Shown: positions 30,608-41,634, counted from the first letter of the stretch. The stretch is DNA of 64,000 nt from Oscarella lobularis (GCF_947507565.1 NC_089179.1:2869747-2933746), one strand, 5' to 3'. The notes: generated from the letters alone by a model not told the origin. Translations and numbers: made by a program.

Positions 30608-32200
30608 TCGTTGAAGCATAAAAACAAGCCGCATAAGTGCGGAAAGCACAAGACAAATCGATCTCAAGACAAAGGTCAGTAAAAATTAGCTCATAGAACC
30701 TTTCAAACGTTCGTTTAGGCCGAGTGGGTCTTAAAGCGGCAGCGAAGAGCAAAAAGAACGTTTCACAACGACGATCGGATCGCAGAAATCAGGCAAACCA
30801 ATAAAACGCAAGCTAGAAAGCAAAAAAGGGTTCCATCTCCACACAGATGAAACAGCATCGTCGAAACAAGCGCATAGCCGCAATGCAAGAGAAAAGAACG
30901 CGAGGAGGCCAAGACGGCGCTCCACCACATATCATAGTAAGAAAACTGTCGAAATCATTTCGCCTAATGAGAAATCTCCACATAGGCTCTTATTCCTCTT
31001 CACGCTGCCGTAGCAGATCGAACTGATCTGATACGACGTTTAGTTGAAGTAGAGACGGATGCAATTGAGCATCAGCACGCATCTGGTCTAACAGTGGGGT
31101 TCGTGAAGAGACTCGAATATGATTTATTCCTTAGAACGCTTCCTTTAATTAAAAGATATCCTAAAATGAAGCAGCGTTTTACTATCGTCACTCCAGCCTA
31201 CTTTGATTTGTGTTCTCTATTGGATGCATGCAAGGTTGGAAGATAGACTAATGAAGGAGGAGGAGGAGAAGGAGGGGGAATCTTTTTTTCAGGTGGCTGG
31301 CACGTTTGTCTTTCTCTATGCACCTATTGGTCACGTGGATTCGTTTGGGGAGATTTTGTTCAGTTCCTTGTTGGCCCAAGGTGTTCCGGCAACTGCTCAC
31401 GTTGTCCAAGTCAGTGGATAGCGTCATTGCCTGGCTCAATAGGGGAAAATAATCTGATTTTTAGGGTTTTGATCGTTTTCCTTCAAAACGACAAACCAAT
31501 ATGAAGAAATCCCAGCCGAAAGTCGTGGAGAAACGGTGAAGAAGAAAGAAAGATTAATTGAAATAATTTTAATTTTAACTTTACTAGATTTCCCAGTGAT
31601 CGCATACAGATTCTTGACAGTGATAGCGATGTAGCCAGCTTCTTGCGTCGCGTTGCCACACAGAAAACGAAGCACGTTCAATGGAGAGACAAATGGCCTC
31701 ATCTTCTCATAGAACAGACCCAATTTCAATGTGACTCAGAAAGCGAGGTACTAGCAGCTGAGCGTATGTTTTGATATATCGGATTTTGGAGGCGTTTTTT
31801 TAGGAGTTTGGGACCTTGTCTGTATCCGGCTATGTTCGCGGACGAGGCCTGTCTGTCGACGGGCTGATTCATCTGCCCGAATTGGGCGATTTTCAAATGC
31901 GACAGATTGACGCGCCGCCTGATCCGTGCTCATTAAAAGGGAGACGCTTGTATGCTGCAGAAACCATGGAAACGATTAGTGGACTATAGTTTTTATCTAT
32001 GCACATATGTGCCTTTGTAGGATGATGTTGTTCATATGGCAACGGAGGATGTTCGAATGTTACAGGAAGCAGATCCATCCAATCATGTTCGCTTTATTTT
32101 GACATAAAATTAGGAGGCGATTTTTTATTTAGGAGAGTTTGGATTGTGAAGCTGTGCCGGATCCGATGGACTCCGAACAAACGTGGCCAACCGGTCAGTG
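30608..32200 (+). pseudogene. TSR1: TSR1-like pre-rRNA processing protein, N-terminal half only
   Basis: TSR1 is a nucleolar GTPase-like factor for 40S subunit maturation. Exons seen: HKNKPHKCGKHKTNRSQ ending at 30674 before GTCAGT; GRVGLKAAAKSKK...RRSDRRNQANQ from 30719, with MQEKRTRGGQDGAPPHII ending at 30936; KMKQRFTIVTPAYFDL (about 31165-31235); VAGTFVFLYAPIGHVDSFGE (about 31290-31410); an exon at about 31590-31750; VSGYVRGRGLSVDGLIHLPE...QIDAPPDP (about 31803-31930); DDVVHMATEDVRMLQEADP (about 32021-32090); and PDPMDSEQTWPT (about 32157-32195). The sequence then leaves TSR1, at roughly the middle of the usual protein of about 800 residues. Exon 2 has an in-frame TAA (about 30801) and the start codon is not found, so this is probably a fragment. 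Confidence 0.75.
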
Positions 32201-32250
32201 TACCACGTCTATTTGTAACATGGATTCTATTTTTGGTAATTATTTTTAGA

Positions 32251-32520
32251 TGTCTACATGTGTCCGAGTGATTGGACGCAGATTGGCAACCGGTGCTTTA
32301 GACGAATTCACTCTTCGACGACGTGGCGGGAATCCTTGGCTGAATGCCAGCAATTTAGCCTCGGCAATAGCTCTCTCGCTAGAATTCATTCTGTTCAAGA
32401 ACAGAGCGGCTTTACTGATCTGCTCGGCGCAATTGAGGCTTGGATTGGTCTAAATGACATTGACAATGAAGGCGTCTACGTTTGCGCTGATCGCTCTCCG
32501 CTTGTGGAACTACATACAAC
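32251..32520 (+). pseudogene. C-type lectin domain fragment
   Basis: After a 3' splice-site-like ttttag at about 32250 the frame reads CPSDWTQIGNRCF, WRESLAECQQFS, SLARIHSVQEQSGF and AWIGLNDIDNEG, the first two thirds of a C-type lectin domain. It stops at about 32520, where the sequence changes abruptly to dynein (match to 62450 onward starts near tacaaca). It is not a copy of the lectin domain in the SRCR receptor. It could be spliced to the TSR1 fragment only as an aberrant chimera. Confidence 0.7.
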
Positions 32521-34078
32521 AGGTGATCACTGAGGCGAAATACTTGGAGCAACTCGGCTTTCAGATACCCGAACTCGGGCGCAACGTTGCTCTACAGGAG
32601 GATAAGTACGTGACGATAAGTACGTGACGTACGTCGACGGGTTGAAGCGGACTCTTGAGCGAGACGCTCGCTTCCCTCAATGCGCCTGAAACCGAGTTGC
32701 TTGGCGATCACGTACGCGAATTGCAGCGCGTTTTGAAGCCCGGTGCCAAGCGACTCAATTGGAGTTCGTCGGGTATTGGCGACTATATAGCGCAATGCGA
32801 TTTGGCTATAACGAAGATGGAGTCGCTTGTCGACCAGATACACAAGAACGCGCACGACATGGAGTTGCGATTGAAACTCGTCGAACAGACGGACCTATTT
32901 CGAGCGCCGCCACCGGGACCCGGGGGATGCTACCCGAAGCAAAGGTAAGAAAGAGTAGGAAAGCGTGTCTAGTTAAGTTCCTATACGTATATGTGTATAT
33001 AAGTTATGTTTGATAGTGTACCTATAGTCTTAGGACTGTGTACGACCTCCCTAGCTATTAGGTAGCGTCTTTGGGTATTGAGCCCCACAACGTTTTCTCC
33101 TTATATACCACGAGGTCTTATATAAGGGGAACACCTACAGTAATCTTGATACCATTTCCACTGTATTATGACTTCATTGTTTATCTTCTTAGGAATATTT
33201 TGATTGTATTGGCACCAATCGGAATTCCGTCATCGGCATTCTCGCTCGAAAGTACCACGCGATTGGCCCCCTCCTAACCAAAGTCGAAGGGCTCGTCGTG
33301 AATACGAACACGGGCCGTTCACCGCGTCTCAAGCCCTACTACCTCTACTTGGAAAAGCGCTTCTTCGCCGCACTCTCAACAATGGTCTACAAAAATCTCG
33401 AACTCTATCTCGCGCGCCTTCGCGGCGACGCGCCCGTCTTCGTCGTCAACGCCGTTCTCTCGGCAGCCGAAGTTGTCACGTCGCCACCGGTGAAGGAGAT
33501 CTACAAGCTTCTAACGCAGAGCGTTCGCAAGACGGTAGAGAGTGTGCGCCGCTTCGTGCGTTGGATGTACGGGACGTGCATCGAGTGCGCGCCGCAGCAC
33601 GTCGAGGGACGCGACGAGCCGTACGTGTTCAGTTTTCAGAAGGACATTCAGGTTCATCCGCGCTTTCTCGACGTCGTCAGTCAACTGAATATGACGATTA
33701 CACAATTTCTCGGCGGTCTGAATAAGTATTTGACTCGCTGGAGGAATAAGTGCTCTGGCGACTGCAGAGGGAATTATTTTGGAGAAGATCGCCGCGAAGA
33801 AGTTGAGCTGCGTGAAGTTTGATAATCAGTTGCAGTTCCATACGAATATGGCTATCGAGGTAATACTATGTTCTATTATTAAGATTTTTTTAATTTCGAA
33901 TTTTTTTATGTTGGGAATCAGGCTCAGGCTCAGGATTTGGATTTTGTTCGGATACAGCTTAAACCGTTGACGACGAAGATTCAAGAAACCGCTCAGGCGT
34001 GGGTGACGTCATTAGGCAAATTGCTCAACGATTCGGCTCGCGACGCGCTCTTCGGACTGAGGAATCAACTGCAGGCGA
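32521..34078 (+). pseudogene. Axonemal dynein heavy chain fragment (tail region), copy A
   Basis: This is part of the N-terminal tail of an axonemal dynein heavy chain, probably DNAH10-like. Recognisable pieces: YLEQLGFQIPELGRNVALQE; AITKMESLVDQIHKNAHD (about 32805); an intron of about 260 bases; VNTNTGRSPRLKPYYLYLEK (about 33298); FVRWMYGTCIECAPQHVEGR (about 33553); ILEKIAAKKLSCVKFDNQLQF (about 33777); and, after an intron near 33860-33930, FVRIQLKPLTTKIQETAQAW to 34075. A local duplication around ataagtacgtgacg (32600-32625) shifts the frame, and another shift lies near 32660. It starts and ends abruptly and so cannot be a full gene. The paralogous copy is at 62450-64000. Confidence 0.75.
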
Positions 34079-34129
34079 ATTGTAACACTCTTTTGAGAAT
34101 CTTTGTTACTTGAATATTTCGTTTTACTA

Positions 34130-34990
34130 CAGGGTCTCATGAGACGTCAAGCCTTATTGTGAAGACTTCCGAGTACCAAATTGTGTCTGGTCTCTCATAG
34201 GTGCCAAACGCGAGACGCGTTTGGAATTGAGTGCCGTTGTGTCGTGAAGTTGGAAGTCACCGCGGTCATCGTCGTCACAAGAGCTACTGTACGTATGGTC
34301 ATGGCAGCTGGCTGACGCGCTTTTTCTGCGGTATGCATCAAAGTAGCCGCCCAATCACCTATCGATTCCCCTCAATATGAAAGACGCATTTAGCGGCATC
34401 TCCTCCTTTTAGCACGCTCTCTCATTTTAAACTGTTGTGGCTAAAAGAGCAACCAAATGGTCGGGGAACGGGGGACGGGGCTCGTAATTACATCCTTTAC
34501 GCGTGCACTCAATCTTCCAATTTTGCCTAAGAGCCTCGGAAGACGTCTACGATATGTCGAAACATATTGTCGAAAGAACAGTAGGCAGAAACATAAGGGA
34601 CCACAACGTTTAGCTTATATCCTCCTGTTTTCTCAGCGGGTTCGCAGTTCCGGGATTCGCACGCATCGTCGCTCCAACTGAGCCGACGAAGAAAGTTGGC
34701 AACTTCGTTTGAATCTCTATCGTTTACATAAACGTCGCATTGAGTCAAGTAACTGTTGTGTATGCCGAACCGTATGCCGAACCGTATCGACGTTTCTCGA
34801 ATTCTCGCGGCTTTAGGAGGAGTCATTTTGCGGATGGCCCCGTTGTTTCTTCTCCGCGTTTCTGTCCTTCTTATCGCCGCTGTTTCGCCGTCTTGCCCAC
34901 GGGATTCGCTCGTACATCGAACGCTTAGTCAGGTGACGTTTGAGTTTAGCAAACTAATATAGAGGCTTTGTTTAGACAGGATACGAACGC
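34130..34990 (+). repeat. R repeat, fullest copy, upstream of copy B
   Basis: The segment begins just after the dynein fragment and runs into the start of copy B. It is related, with moderate divergence, to two partial units at 10765-12195. It contains a short tandem gtatgccgaacc (two copies, about 34757). No gene is recognised; the last 40 bases belong to the large duplication. Confidence 0.55.
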
Positions 34991-35140
34991 GCGCGGTGCT
35001 GGAACCCGGAATGCGTCCGCTTGCCCTTTTTGGCAGTTGCAAAGTGAACGTTAATTAATGCCGTTTTCAATTAATTCATTATCACGAGCATCTAAATTTG
35101 TACTACTCTTTGTCACGCAGGTGCAAATGGAGGGGCGACG

Positions 35141-35446
35141 TTGATTTTTCAATGGGCAATCGTTGTGGGCGTTGTTGGCGCGTTGCTTACCGTCTTTTTC
35201 AGTACACGTGCCGCTGTCTACTTGGACAGCCGGCGTTTTTGGATTCTGTTTGTAAACAGTACATCAAAGATGCGCGAAAGTCGACAAATCATCGTCATGG
35301 TATTAGGAATTGTTCTCGTCGTTGTCGCCATTGCCAGGTTCCTCCTCTCAGGATCAAAGGCTCATTCTTTGAACAAACCTGCGTGGAGAGATCACTTTGT
35401 GCAGGTACCATGCAATCTGTTTTCCAAAATTATTTGCACGTATTGA
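35141..35446 (+). other. Hypothetical conserved frame with hydrophobic segment (copy B)
   Basis: Counterpart of 4267-4566: the same hydrophobic stretch, then a C-terminus altered by small indels (ARFLLSGSKAHSLNK instead of ARVEGPPLRIKG). Conservation may only reflect recent duplication. Confidence 0.25.
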
Positions 35447-36135
35447 TTTTTATATTGTTCGTATCCTTTTCAGTGCACTTCCCGCGGTTTGTGTCTCAAA
35501 CTGGCAGGCATTGATAATATTCCTTCTGCGAAATTGGTGTGCTCCGAGTCTGGAGCCACTCCCTTCTCGCTCCACAGCGTACATGAATTATATGATCTTA
35601 AAAATGTGCTACGCTGTCTGGCCTACAGAAAGAATGATTATGACTTGACGCTATATATTGATTGAATACGCGTGCCTCCTGAAGCGGAAACAAAATTTCT
35701 GGTTGTAACAATTGTCCTCCCGTTCAACGATATCGTAATGGAGAAGGAATATGAAACACGATCTGGTTATATGAACTTATATTTCATCTGCCAGAAGAGC
35801 CAACGTAAAAGTCACGCATCTCTAAAAGCGATTCTTTTATTAATTAAAAATTTTGTACTTAGTGATTATGGATTCTCGAATTCGTCTCAATGGAGTAACT
35901 CCTAATCGAGGGCGCCTCGAGATGGTTTACATGGGGGTGTGGACACCCGTTTGCATGCCAACGAGCAGTCGCGAGGCCAGTTTCATGGCTGCTGGAGCCT
36001 GTCGAAAAATGAGCTACATCGATGTATTAGACGTCGCGTTGGAGTCTGAACGCTCGACTTGTGTCTACATGAATTGTACGTCAAACCTCTCTGGCGAATG
36101 CACGGCGTTTAGTAAGAGCGGATTTGTTTCTTGTC

Positions 36136-36142
36136 GTTCAAC
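36136..36142. repeat. Target site duplication, left (P-type element)
   Basis: GTTCAAC here matches GTTCCAC at 40642-40648 except for one base. The empty site in copy A (about 5256-5262) reads GTTCCAC once. P elements make 8-bp duplications; seven bases are certain here. Confidence 0.65.
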
Positions 36143-36189
36143 CATAGATAGAAGAGAAGAGGGATTGGAAACTCCCGGTGTCACGTGAT
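36143..36189 (+). repeat. Left terminal inverted repeat of P-type element
   Basis: 47 bases, perfectly complementary to 40595-40641. It contains the palindrome CACGTG. Confidence 0.95.
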
Positions 36190-36966
36190 AGTTTACACTA
36201 GCTTTTTGGTCCCTTACTGCTCGCCATGCGTGTCTCACTGAGTGCCCGTATATAGTTCGCGAAAATTCATTTATCGTCGAGGAGGACTCTATTTTTCCAA
36301 TCGCTTCAGGTGCGTTTCTCTTCCGTTGAGTGTCTGCATAAGTCTGTAGCGTAAGGACTACTGTCCGGCAGTAGACGAGCGTGTATTGGGCATCCGATCG
36401 TTTCGTACCTCGTACTCCTTCCGTGATCATGCTGAGCACTCGATTCCCTTTTTTCACGACACGCAGTTGTCTAAACTACTGCTCACGGGTGGATTTCTGG
36501 CGTTGTATAGCGTCCATTCGCAGCGGCCGGGGATTTCGCAGCGTCTTAGTGTGTGAGTTATCGTACCTCTCACCGTTTAACGCTTCGTCAAAATTTCTTT
36601 GGAAGCGTTGCATACAGTAGCCGCATTTTTCCTCAGTAGCAGGCAAAATCGCTTGTTGTCTTGAGCGCTGCTAAGTCTGCTCTACCGTCCTGGGAAAGGA
36701 GGGTTACATCGCAGCGTGGGCGTGGCAATGATTCCGACGCCACAGTTATTCAGCAGCTTGAGCTTTCCCAATCCATGGCTTCTGTGTAGATAAAAATGCC
36801 TAGACGTCTTGGGCTCAGTAGACGTAAGGGGGAGTACGAAAAAAAGAAGATAGGACGCGAGAGAGAAACCAGCGTTGAGGACAATCCCAGGTAGCAGTCT
36901 CTCGGCATTTTGTCAAACTTATGATTTCCGCTGTAGCGATAAAAGTGAAAAAGTTCGGCATGGCAT

Positions 36967-39522
36967 GTGATTGGGAAAAGAGGAGACGACGTCCGTCTGT
37001 CGAAGCTTGACGTTTCCCCGGACACCGTGTCTGCTTCTCCCACCGTCCTTTCCTGCAGCATTTTGCTTTCAGTCATGGGCATCACGAGCATGTTTGTCCG
37101 AGGCAGACAAGTCAACTTAGACAGATGCAAAGCTATGGCTGCTATCCCGGTGCGAGTGACGTCGGATAATTACGAACCGCTACTCACTTTCGTGGATGGA
37201 CTTTTTCTCTGCCCTGGCAATTTTGACGGCCATTTTGTACGAATGTGCGCTGACAAAAAGGGAACTTTGAGATCGACAACAGGTGGAAATATTGGATTTG
37301 TCGATACCTTCTCTCCTTTCAATGTAAAAGACGTCTTGCGCACGGTCACAATCAGGTCTGTAGCTTGCCAGATGCTCGTTCTGAAATTAGACACACGCTG
37401 CTCCGAGTGTGCCGTTTTCCGTTGCACCTTGCGGAGGAAGTACAGCAGATGGCTCTCGGCGAAAGATAACCCGAGCAAATTTGCAAACAATTTTACACTG
37501 ACCACTCCACAAAGGCATCGGAAGTTGCAGCAGTTGTCCAAAGCCAAAAAACGGAGTGATACCAAGATCTCAAAATTGGCAGCTGCTGTTCATTTGCTCG
37601 TCAAAAAGAATAGCGTCCCTGTGAAGTCGTCAATGCATGGTGACGTTCTCAAAGTAGTAGAAGAGACTGACAGATTTGTTTCGGAGGCTTTTCCCGAAGG
37701 ATCTTTAGGAGATTGTTTTGGGAAGAACAGAAAAAGGCTGCTTCTTGCAAGAGTGCCAATGGCATGCGCTGGCATCCACTTATAATACGGTGGGCACTGA
37801 GTATGAAAATGGCTTCAAGTTCAGCCTATCACATAATGAGAACATGTGGGATGATACGACTGCCGTCCGAGAGAACGCTTAAGTGATTATACCCATTTCT
37901 TCAAACAAACAGCGGGTTTTAATAGCGGCTCAAACCACCAACTCGTCTCCGAGGCGCGACTAGCTGAATGCTCTGATGTCCAGAAACACGTCACTTTGGT
38001 TTTTGACGAAATGAAAATAAGGGACGACTTAGTGTACCACAAACACGATCAAGAGATAGTGGGATTTGTTGATCTCGGCAGCGTCGACAATGAGCTGCAA
38101 TCACTTGAAAATTCGGCCGGTAGAAAGCAACCGGTTGCACGCTTGTGCCCAGCTGTTGCGACGCATATTCTTGTTCTAATGGTCAGGGGAATTGCCACAA
38201 GTCTGAGATTTCCTTGGGCTCATTTTCCGACTACAGGCGTCACGGCATCGTCGCTAATGTCAATTATGTGGGAAGCTATAGAGATTTTGGAGTTCCTTGG
38301 ATTCAAAGTCTTGGCGATAACGTCTGACGGTGCAGGGCCAAACAGGAAATTTTATCGCCTGCACGACGCTATCAGCAGAAATCGTGAAGAGCCTCTCTAT
38401 AAAGTGCCAAATCCGTACAGTTGCGAAGGACGGATGATATACTTTATGTCCGACGCTCCACACTTGATCAAAACAACGAGAAACTGTTTGTCACATTCCT
38501 TTCCTTTTGGAAAAATCAGGGCAATGAAGGTTCGTAATTGAGTCGCAAAATATTGTCAGGAAACGTCTTTTTTACAGCTCAACGATCAGTGGGTGACTTG
38601 GAGCCATATACTTGAATTATACAAAAAGACACAAGAGACTGCATCTGCGGGCCTTTACCTGCTGAAGAAATTTAAATTGGAACACGTCAACCTCACCTCA
38701 TATTCTCGAATGAGAGTAGATTTAGCTGCTCAAGTTAGTATTGCACGGCGTAAGTACCTTTCGTGTTGTCTTAATTTTCTTTGATATAGGTCCTGAGCAA
38801 TTCAGTTGCCAACGCCTTGGAGCACTACCAAATTCCTGGGAGTTCCGAAACAGCTCGCTTCTGCAGAATATTCAACAAGGCGTTCGACTGTTTGAACGTC
38901 CGGTCAATGCATAATAAAGAAGTAAACCGACGAGCTTACCTGTCTGGAGACGATGAGCGCCTCAACGTATGTAACGTGCCTAACAAATTGTATCACACGA
39001 CAAACAGCTTTTCATTTAGTGGCTTGAGTTTGACTTTCTGGGGTACCTCTTGGATTGGAAGAAGGAGGTTGACGCGCAGAAATCCGATATTCCTGGTGAA
39101 GCTAGGAGAAAAATGACACTCAGTAAGGAGACAGTCGAGGGATGGCATATGACAGGTTAGTGTGACGTCTGCAACGGAATTCCACAGTAACTGTTCATTT
39201 TGCAGTGAAATCTTTTGTGGAGATGACGAGATATTTGTTCTCTCTTCCCGGGACTACTGATGGTCTATACCTATTGAGCGAACACGTCAGCCAAGATCCC
39301 TTGGAGAACTACTTTGGTCAGCAACGTGGACGGGGAGGAAGAAGTGATAATCCGTCGGTTAAAGAGTGTCTGAAAAATTCTGCGTCCATCAAGCAGCAAG
39401 GATCACTATCCCAGGTTCCTGTACGGGGAAACTCTAGTCGACGTCGACGCCTATTCCCTGACGAACAAATTGACGACGCTCCGCTGCCTAAGCGTCGTAG
39501 GAAAAGTCGTGAATCTCCGTAG
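36967..39522 (+). pseudogene. P-element/THAP9-type transposase, frame-disrupted
   Basis: Cut-and-paste transposase. Segments: 36967-37715 (N-terminal half, including SVMGITSMFVRGRQ); after a shift near 37715, FWEEQKKAASCKS and MRWHPLIIRWAL; after a shift near 37878, DYTHFFKQTAGF and LVFDEMKIRDDLVY (about 37998); then ITSDGAGPNRKFYR (about 38320) and SDAPHLIKTTRNCL (about 38450). Introns: about 38529-38577 (ending ttttacag), about 38750-38790 and about 39156-39205. C-terminal exons give SYSRMRVDLAAQ, DPLENYFGQQRGRGG (about 39295) and end at 39522. DEMKI, SDG.PNRKF and DPLENYFG are hallmarks of P transposases. No convincing THAP zinc finger was found at the 5' side (36190-36960). The two frame changes could be mutations; if so the protein is inactive. 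Confidence 0.85.
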
Positions 39523-39600
39523 TACTGTATTACATTCAGCTAATATACAGCTACTATACCCTACCATTCAGCCTCTATATCGCCCCTATACTAATCTTCA

Positions 39601-40599
39601 CTAAACTGGAATTAAATTCTTTCGCAGGGACTTTTTCTTTTTCAGCAGTAGGCGTTTTTCGTTCTTGTATTGTTCGAGCCAGGCCGACGTCAGGGAATAC
39701 CCACGCATGGTCACCCATAGCTCCGTGATATCCCGAAGTAGAAAGAGCCGGACTTTGGCGTTGCTGAGACATGACAACGAGACCCATTTATCCAGGATAA
39801 CCTCATTTTCAAGGACAGATGCTACGACGTCAATGTCAACCTCTTTTCTTGACAGTCGACGACGTAGAGATTTTCTGACGAGGGCCTCAACATTTTCAAA
39901 GAAGCGAAACACGGCGTCGTTCACTTTAAACAGGCCCCCTTTGTCTATTTTACTAATCCACCTCGTCCCATCATCTCCGCAGGCGTCGTCGTCGACCTTG
40001 GAGAAAGACTTCAGGCACCGGACAATTTCGTCACTCTTATCATCTTCCTTCTTTGTGTACTTCGCCAATAATTTAAACATTACATAGCCAGCCGCCATTC
40101 TCAACGCATTCTGTTCATCGACTGAGAGGGTCGACGTATCGTCAGCCTGGGCATGGGCATTTCGCTCACTCCCGCCTCTTTCTTGTTGCTGTTTGAAAAA
40201 CTGTATCATGATGTCGTCAAAAACTCGCCTGTTAACCGCTTGCGACAAAAGTGGGTCGTCGAACATCAGGCCCAGAGAGAAGTAAAAGCAATCCCAAATC
40301 TCTTGAAGCCGGTCCAATCTCAGCGAAAAGAACGCTGTCTATGCTTCCTCTCGTACACGTGAAAGGGGAAAAGTTCTTTTACCGTTGGTAAAGCACTGAG
40401 ATACGGCGGAAACCAACTGCTGACTGAACTCGACGAAGACTTCAGTTCCCGCCGTATCCAGCATTTTTTTCACAGTCCGAAGTGCTTCGGTGTGACGAGC
40501 AGATGGGCTGGGCGTGAGATCCGCCTCTAGAACAGACGCCAGAGCCTTTCGAACGACGTCCATTTGCATGTACCGCGCCTGGTCTACCAAAGAGATCAC
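39601..40599 (-). CDS. Unrecognised second gene of the P-type element (antisense)
   Basis: Two - strand exons: 40599 to about 40376 (LVDQARYMQMDVVRKALAS...), an intron of about 60 bases ending near 40318, and 40317-39601 (about 238 residues, ending RKNLIPV). The larger exon is rich in charged residues and contains NALRMAAGYVMFKLLAKYTK, ISKIDKGGLFKVNDAVFRFF and a lysine-rich tail. The frame is intact over its whole length, in contrast to the transposase. It lies convergent with the transposase (stops 78 bases apart) and starts within or just beside the right inverted repeat; the first ATG is at about 40569, and the longer start would be a GTG. It has no resemblance I can name; GYV and GGLF motifs occur, as I recall, in uncharacterised invertebrate proteins. 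A transposition cofactor or a DNA-binding regulator is inference only. Confidence 0.6.
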
Positions 40600-40641
40600 G
40601 TGACACCGGGAGTTTCCAATCCCTCTTCTCTTCTATCTATG
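40595..40641 (-). repeat. Right terminal inverted repeat of P-type element
   Basis: Perfect inverted copy of 36143-36189. The antisense gene begins within or just inside it, so the repeat may act as or adjoin its promoter. Confidence 0.95.
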
Positions 40642-41217
40642 GTTCCACTGCTATTGGCTCAATTGATCTGCGTATCATAAATTTGCGGATCCTTACTAAC
40701 AAGTTATATCTTCCATATCTTTCGGAGCAGTTAAAAGATCATTTTATTTCTAAGGGCGTCGAAATTCGATTTGGCGGCGCCTGGATAACGAACGCAGTGA
40801 GACCGCCAATATTCTGTTAGAGATGTCCTTGCCTTGTAAGAAAGTTTTGGATTTGATGAAGAAAAGAATTTTTATCTTCGTCAGCGTACGAATAACGCTG
40901 GTGTTGTCATGAACTGTGGCGCGTCGGAGTCGGCCGAGGTTTGCGCGAGAGCGAGGGAAGAGTCGAAATCCATTTTAGTGAAACGTGGGACATTGTGTGC
41001 AATGAAGAACTTAAATGGAATACAGTGGAACCTCGGTTAACGGCCACCTTGATAACACGGCCACCTTGTCATTCCGGCCAGTATTTTGTGTCCCGGACGA
41101 TCTTAGTACAATCTGCTTACATTTTTACCCAATAATACGGCCACCTCAATAATGCGTATTGCGGTCACTTTTTCGCGTTCTTCACACATTTTTTCACTCT
41201 TTATTGCGGCCACAGAT

Positions 41218-41580
41218 TCATGCTTTTTCATTAAGTTCTCCAAGTCTCTTTATATGCGATTTTCTTCCTGTAAACTTGTATATGCAAGGCACTTCAACTC
41301 CCAGACCAACACCTCTGTTTGTACGACGGCCTGTCACTGTGCATATGACGCGGTTTCCCGCATAGGAAAGAAAATAAAACGTCTGTCTGCTTATTGGACG
41401 CGGCACGTGTCCAACAAGTTGTTCGCCCTTCATGACAGCCACTGCCCTGTTGTCGTACCTATTCTGTGCTTCCCTTTTCAGCGAAAGAATTTCTCCAACA
41501 AAGGGCGTCCAAACGACATGATACACATGATGTCCGCGAACGTACGACCTCAATTCGTACACGTCTTGTGCCTGTTGGCT
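41218..41580 (-). CDS. HIRAN-domain-like reading frame inside the Tigger element (antisense)
   Basis: The - strand frame reads RSYVRGHHVYHVVWTPFVGE, SLKREAQNRYDNRAVAV, GEQLVGHVPRPISR and VICTVTGRRTN, and ends near 41218. GE.L...RE..N.YD..AVAV and VGHVPR match the HIRAN domain (named from HIP116/Rad5 N-terminus), which in HLTF binds 3' DNA ends; small HIRAN proteins are, as I recall, common in invertebrate genomes. No in-frame ATG precedes the domain: the frame opens after a TAG, with an acceptor-like ttttag just before GATCAAG, so an upstream exon is likely or the frame is a captured fragment. It is divergent to the transposase, whose ATG is 55-70 bases away. The role is unknown; assistance in transposition or DNA-end binding is inference. 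Confidence 0.6.
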   Translation of the reverse strand, partial: SQQAQDVYELRSYVRGHHVYHVVWTPFVGEILSLKREAQNRYDNRAVAVMKGEQLVGHVPRPISRQTFYFLSYAGNRVICTVTGRRTNRGVGLGVEVPCIYKFTGRKSHIKRLGELNEKA

Positions 41581-41634
41581 CTTGATCCTAAAACCATTCC
41601 GATGCTAGTGCGCACGCGCTGTTTGCTGCTAAAG

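Larger units (their letters stand above)
36143..40641 (+). mobile_element. P-element-superfamily DNA transposon
   Basis: The 4499-bp insertion is bounded by perfect 47-bp inverted repeats (36143-36189 and 40595-40641) starting CATAGATAGAAGAG. It encodes a THAP9/P-type transposase on the + strand and a second, unrecognised gene on the - strand at its right end. Copy A is uninterrupted at the corresponding position between SRCR 1 and SRCR 2, so insertion followed the duplication (or the duplicate lost it cleanly, which is less likely). Identical termini suggest recent movement, although the transposase has frame lesions. Confidence 0.9.

Noticed and set aside
36065-36457. - strand frame crossing the left end of the P-type element
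   Set aside because: It spans the insertion junction and the terminal repeat and has no coding features; a chance frame.
36381-36620. Possible THAP zinc finger upstream of the P transposase
   Set aside because: Cysteine and aromatic residues are scattered, but the C2CH spacing and the usual N-terminal start are not present.
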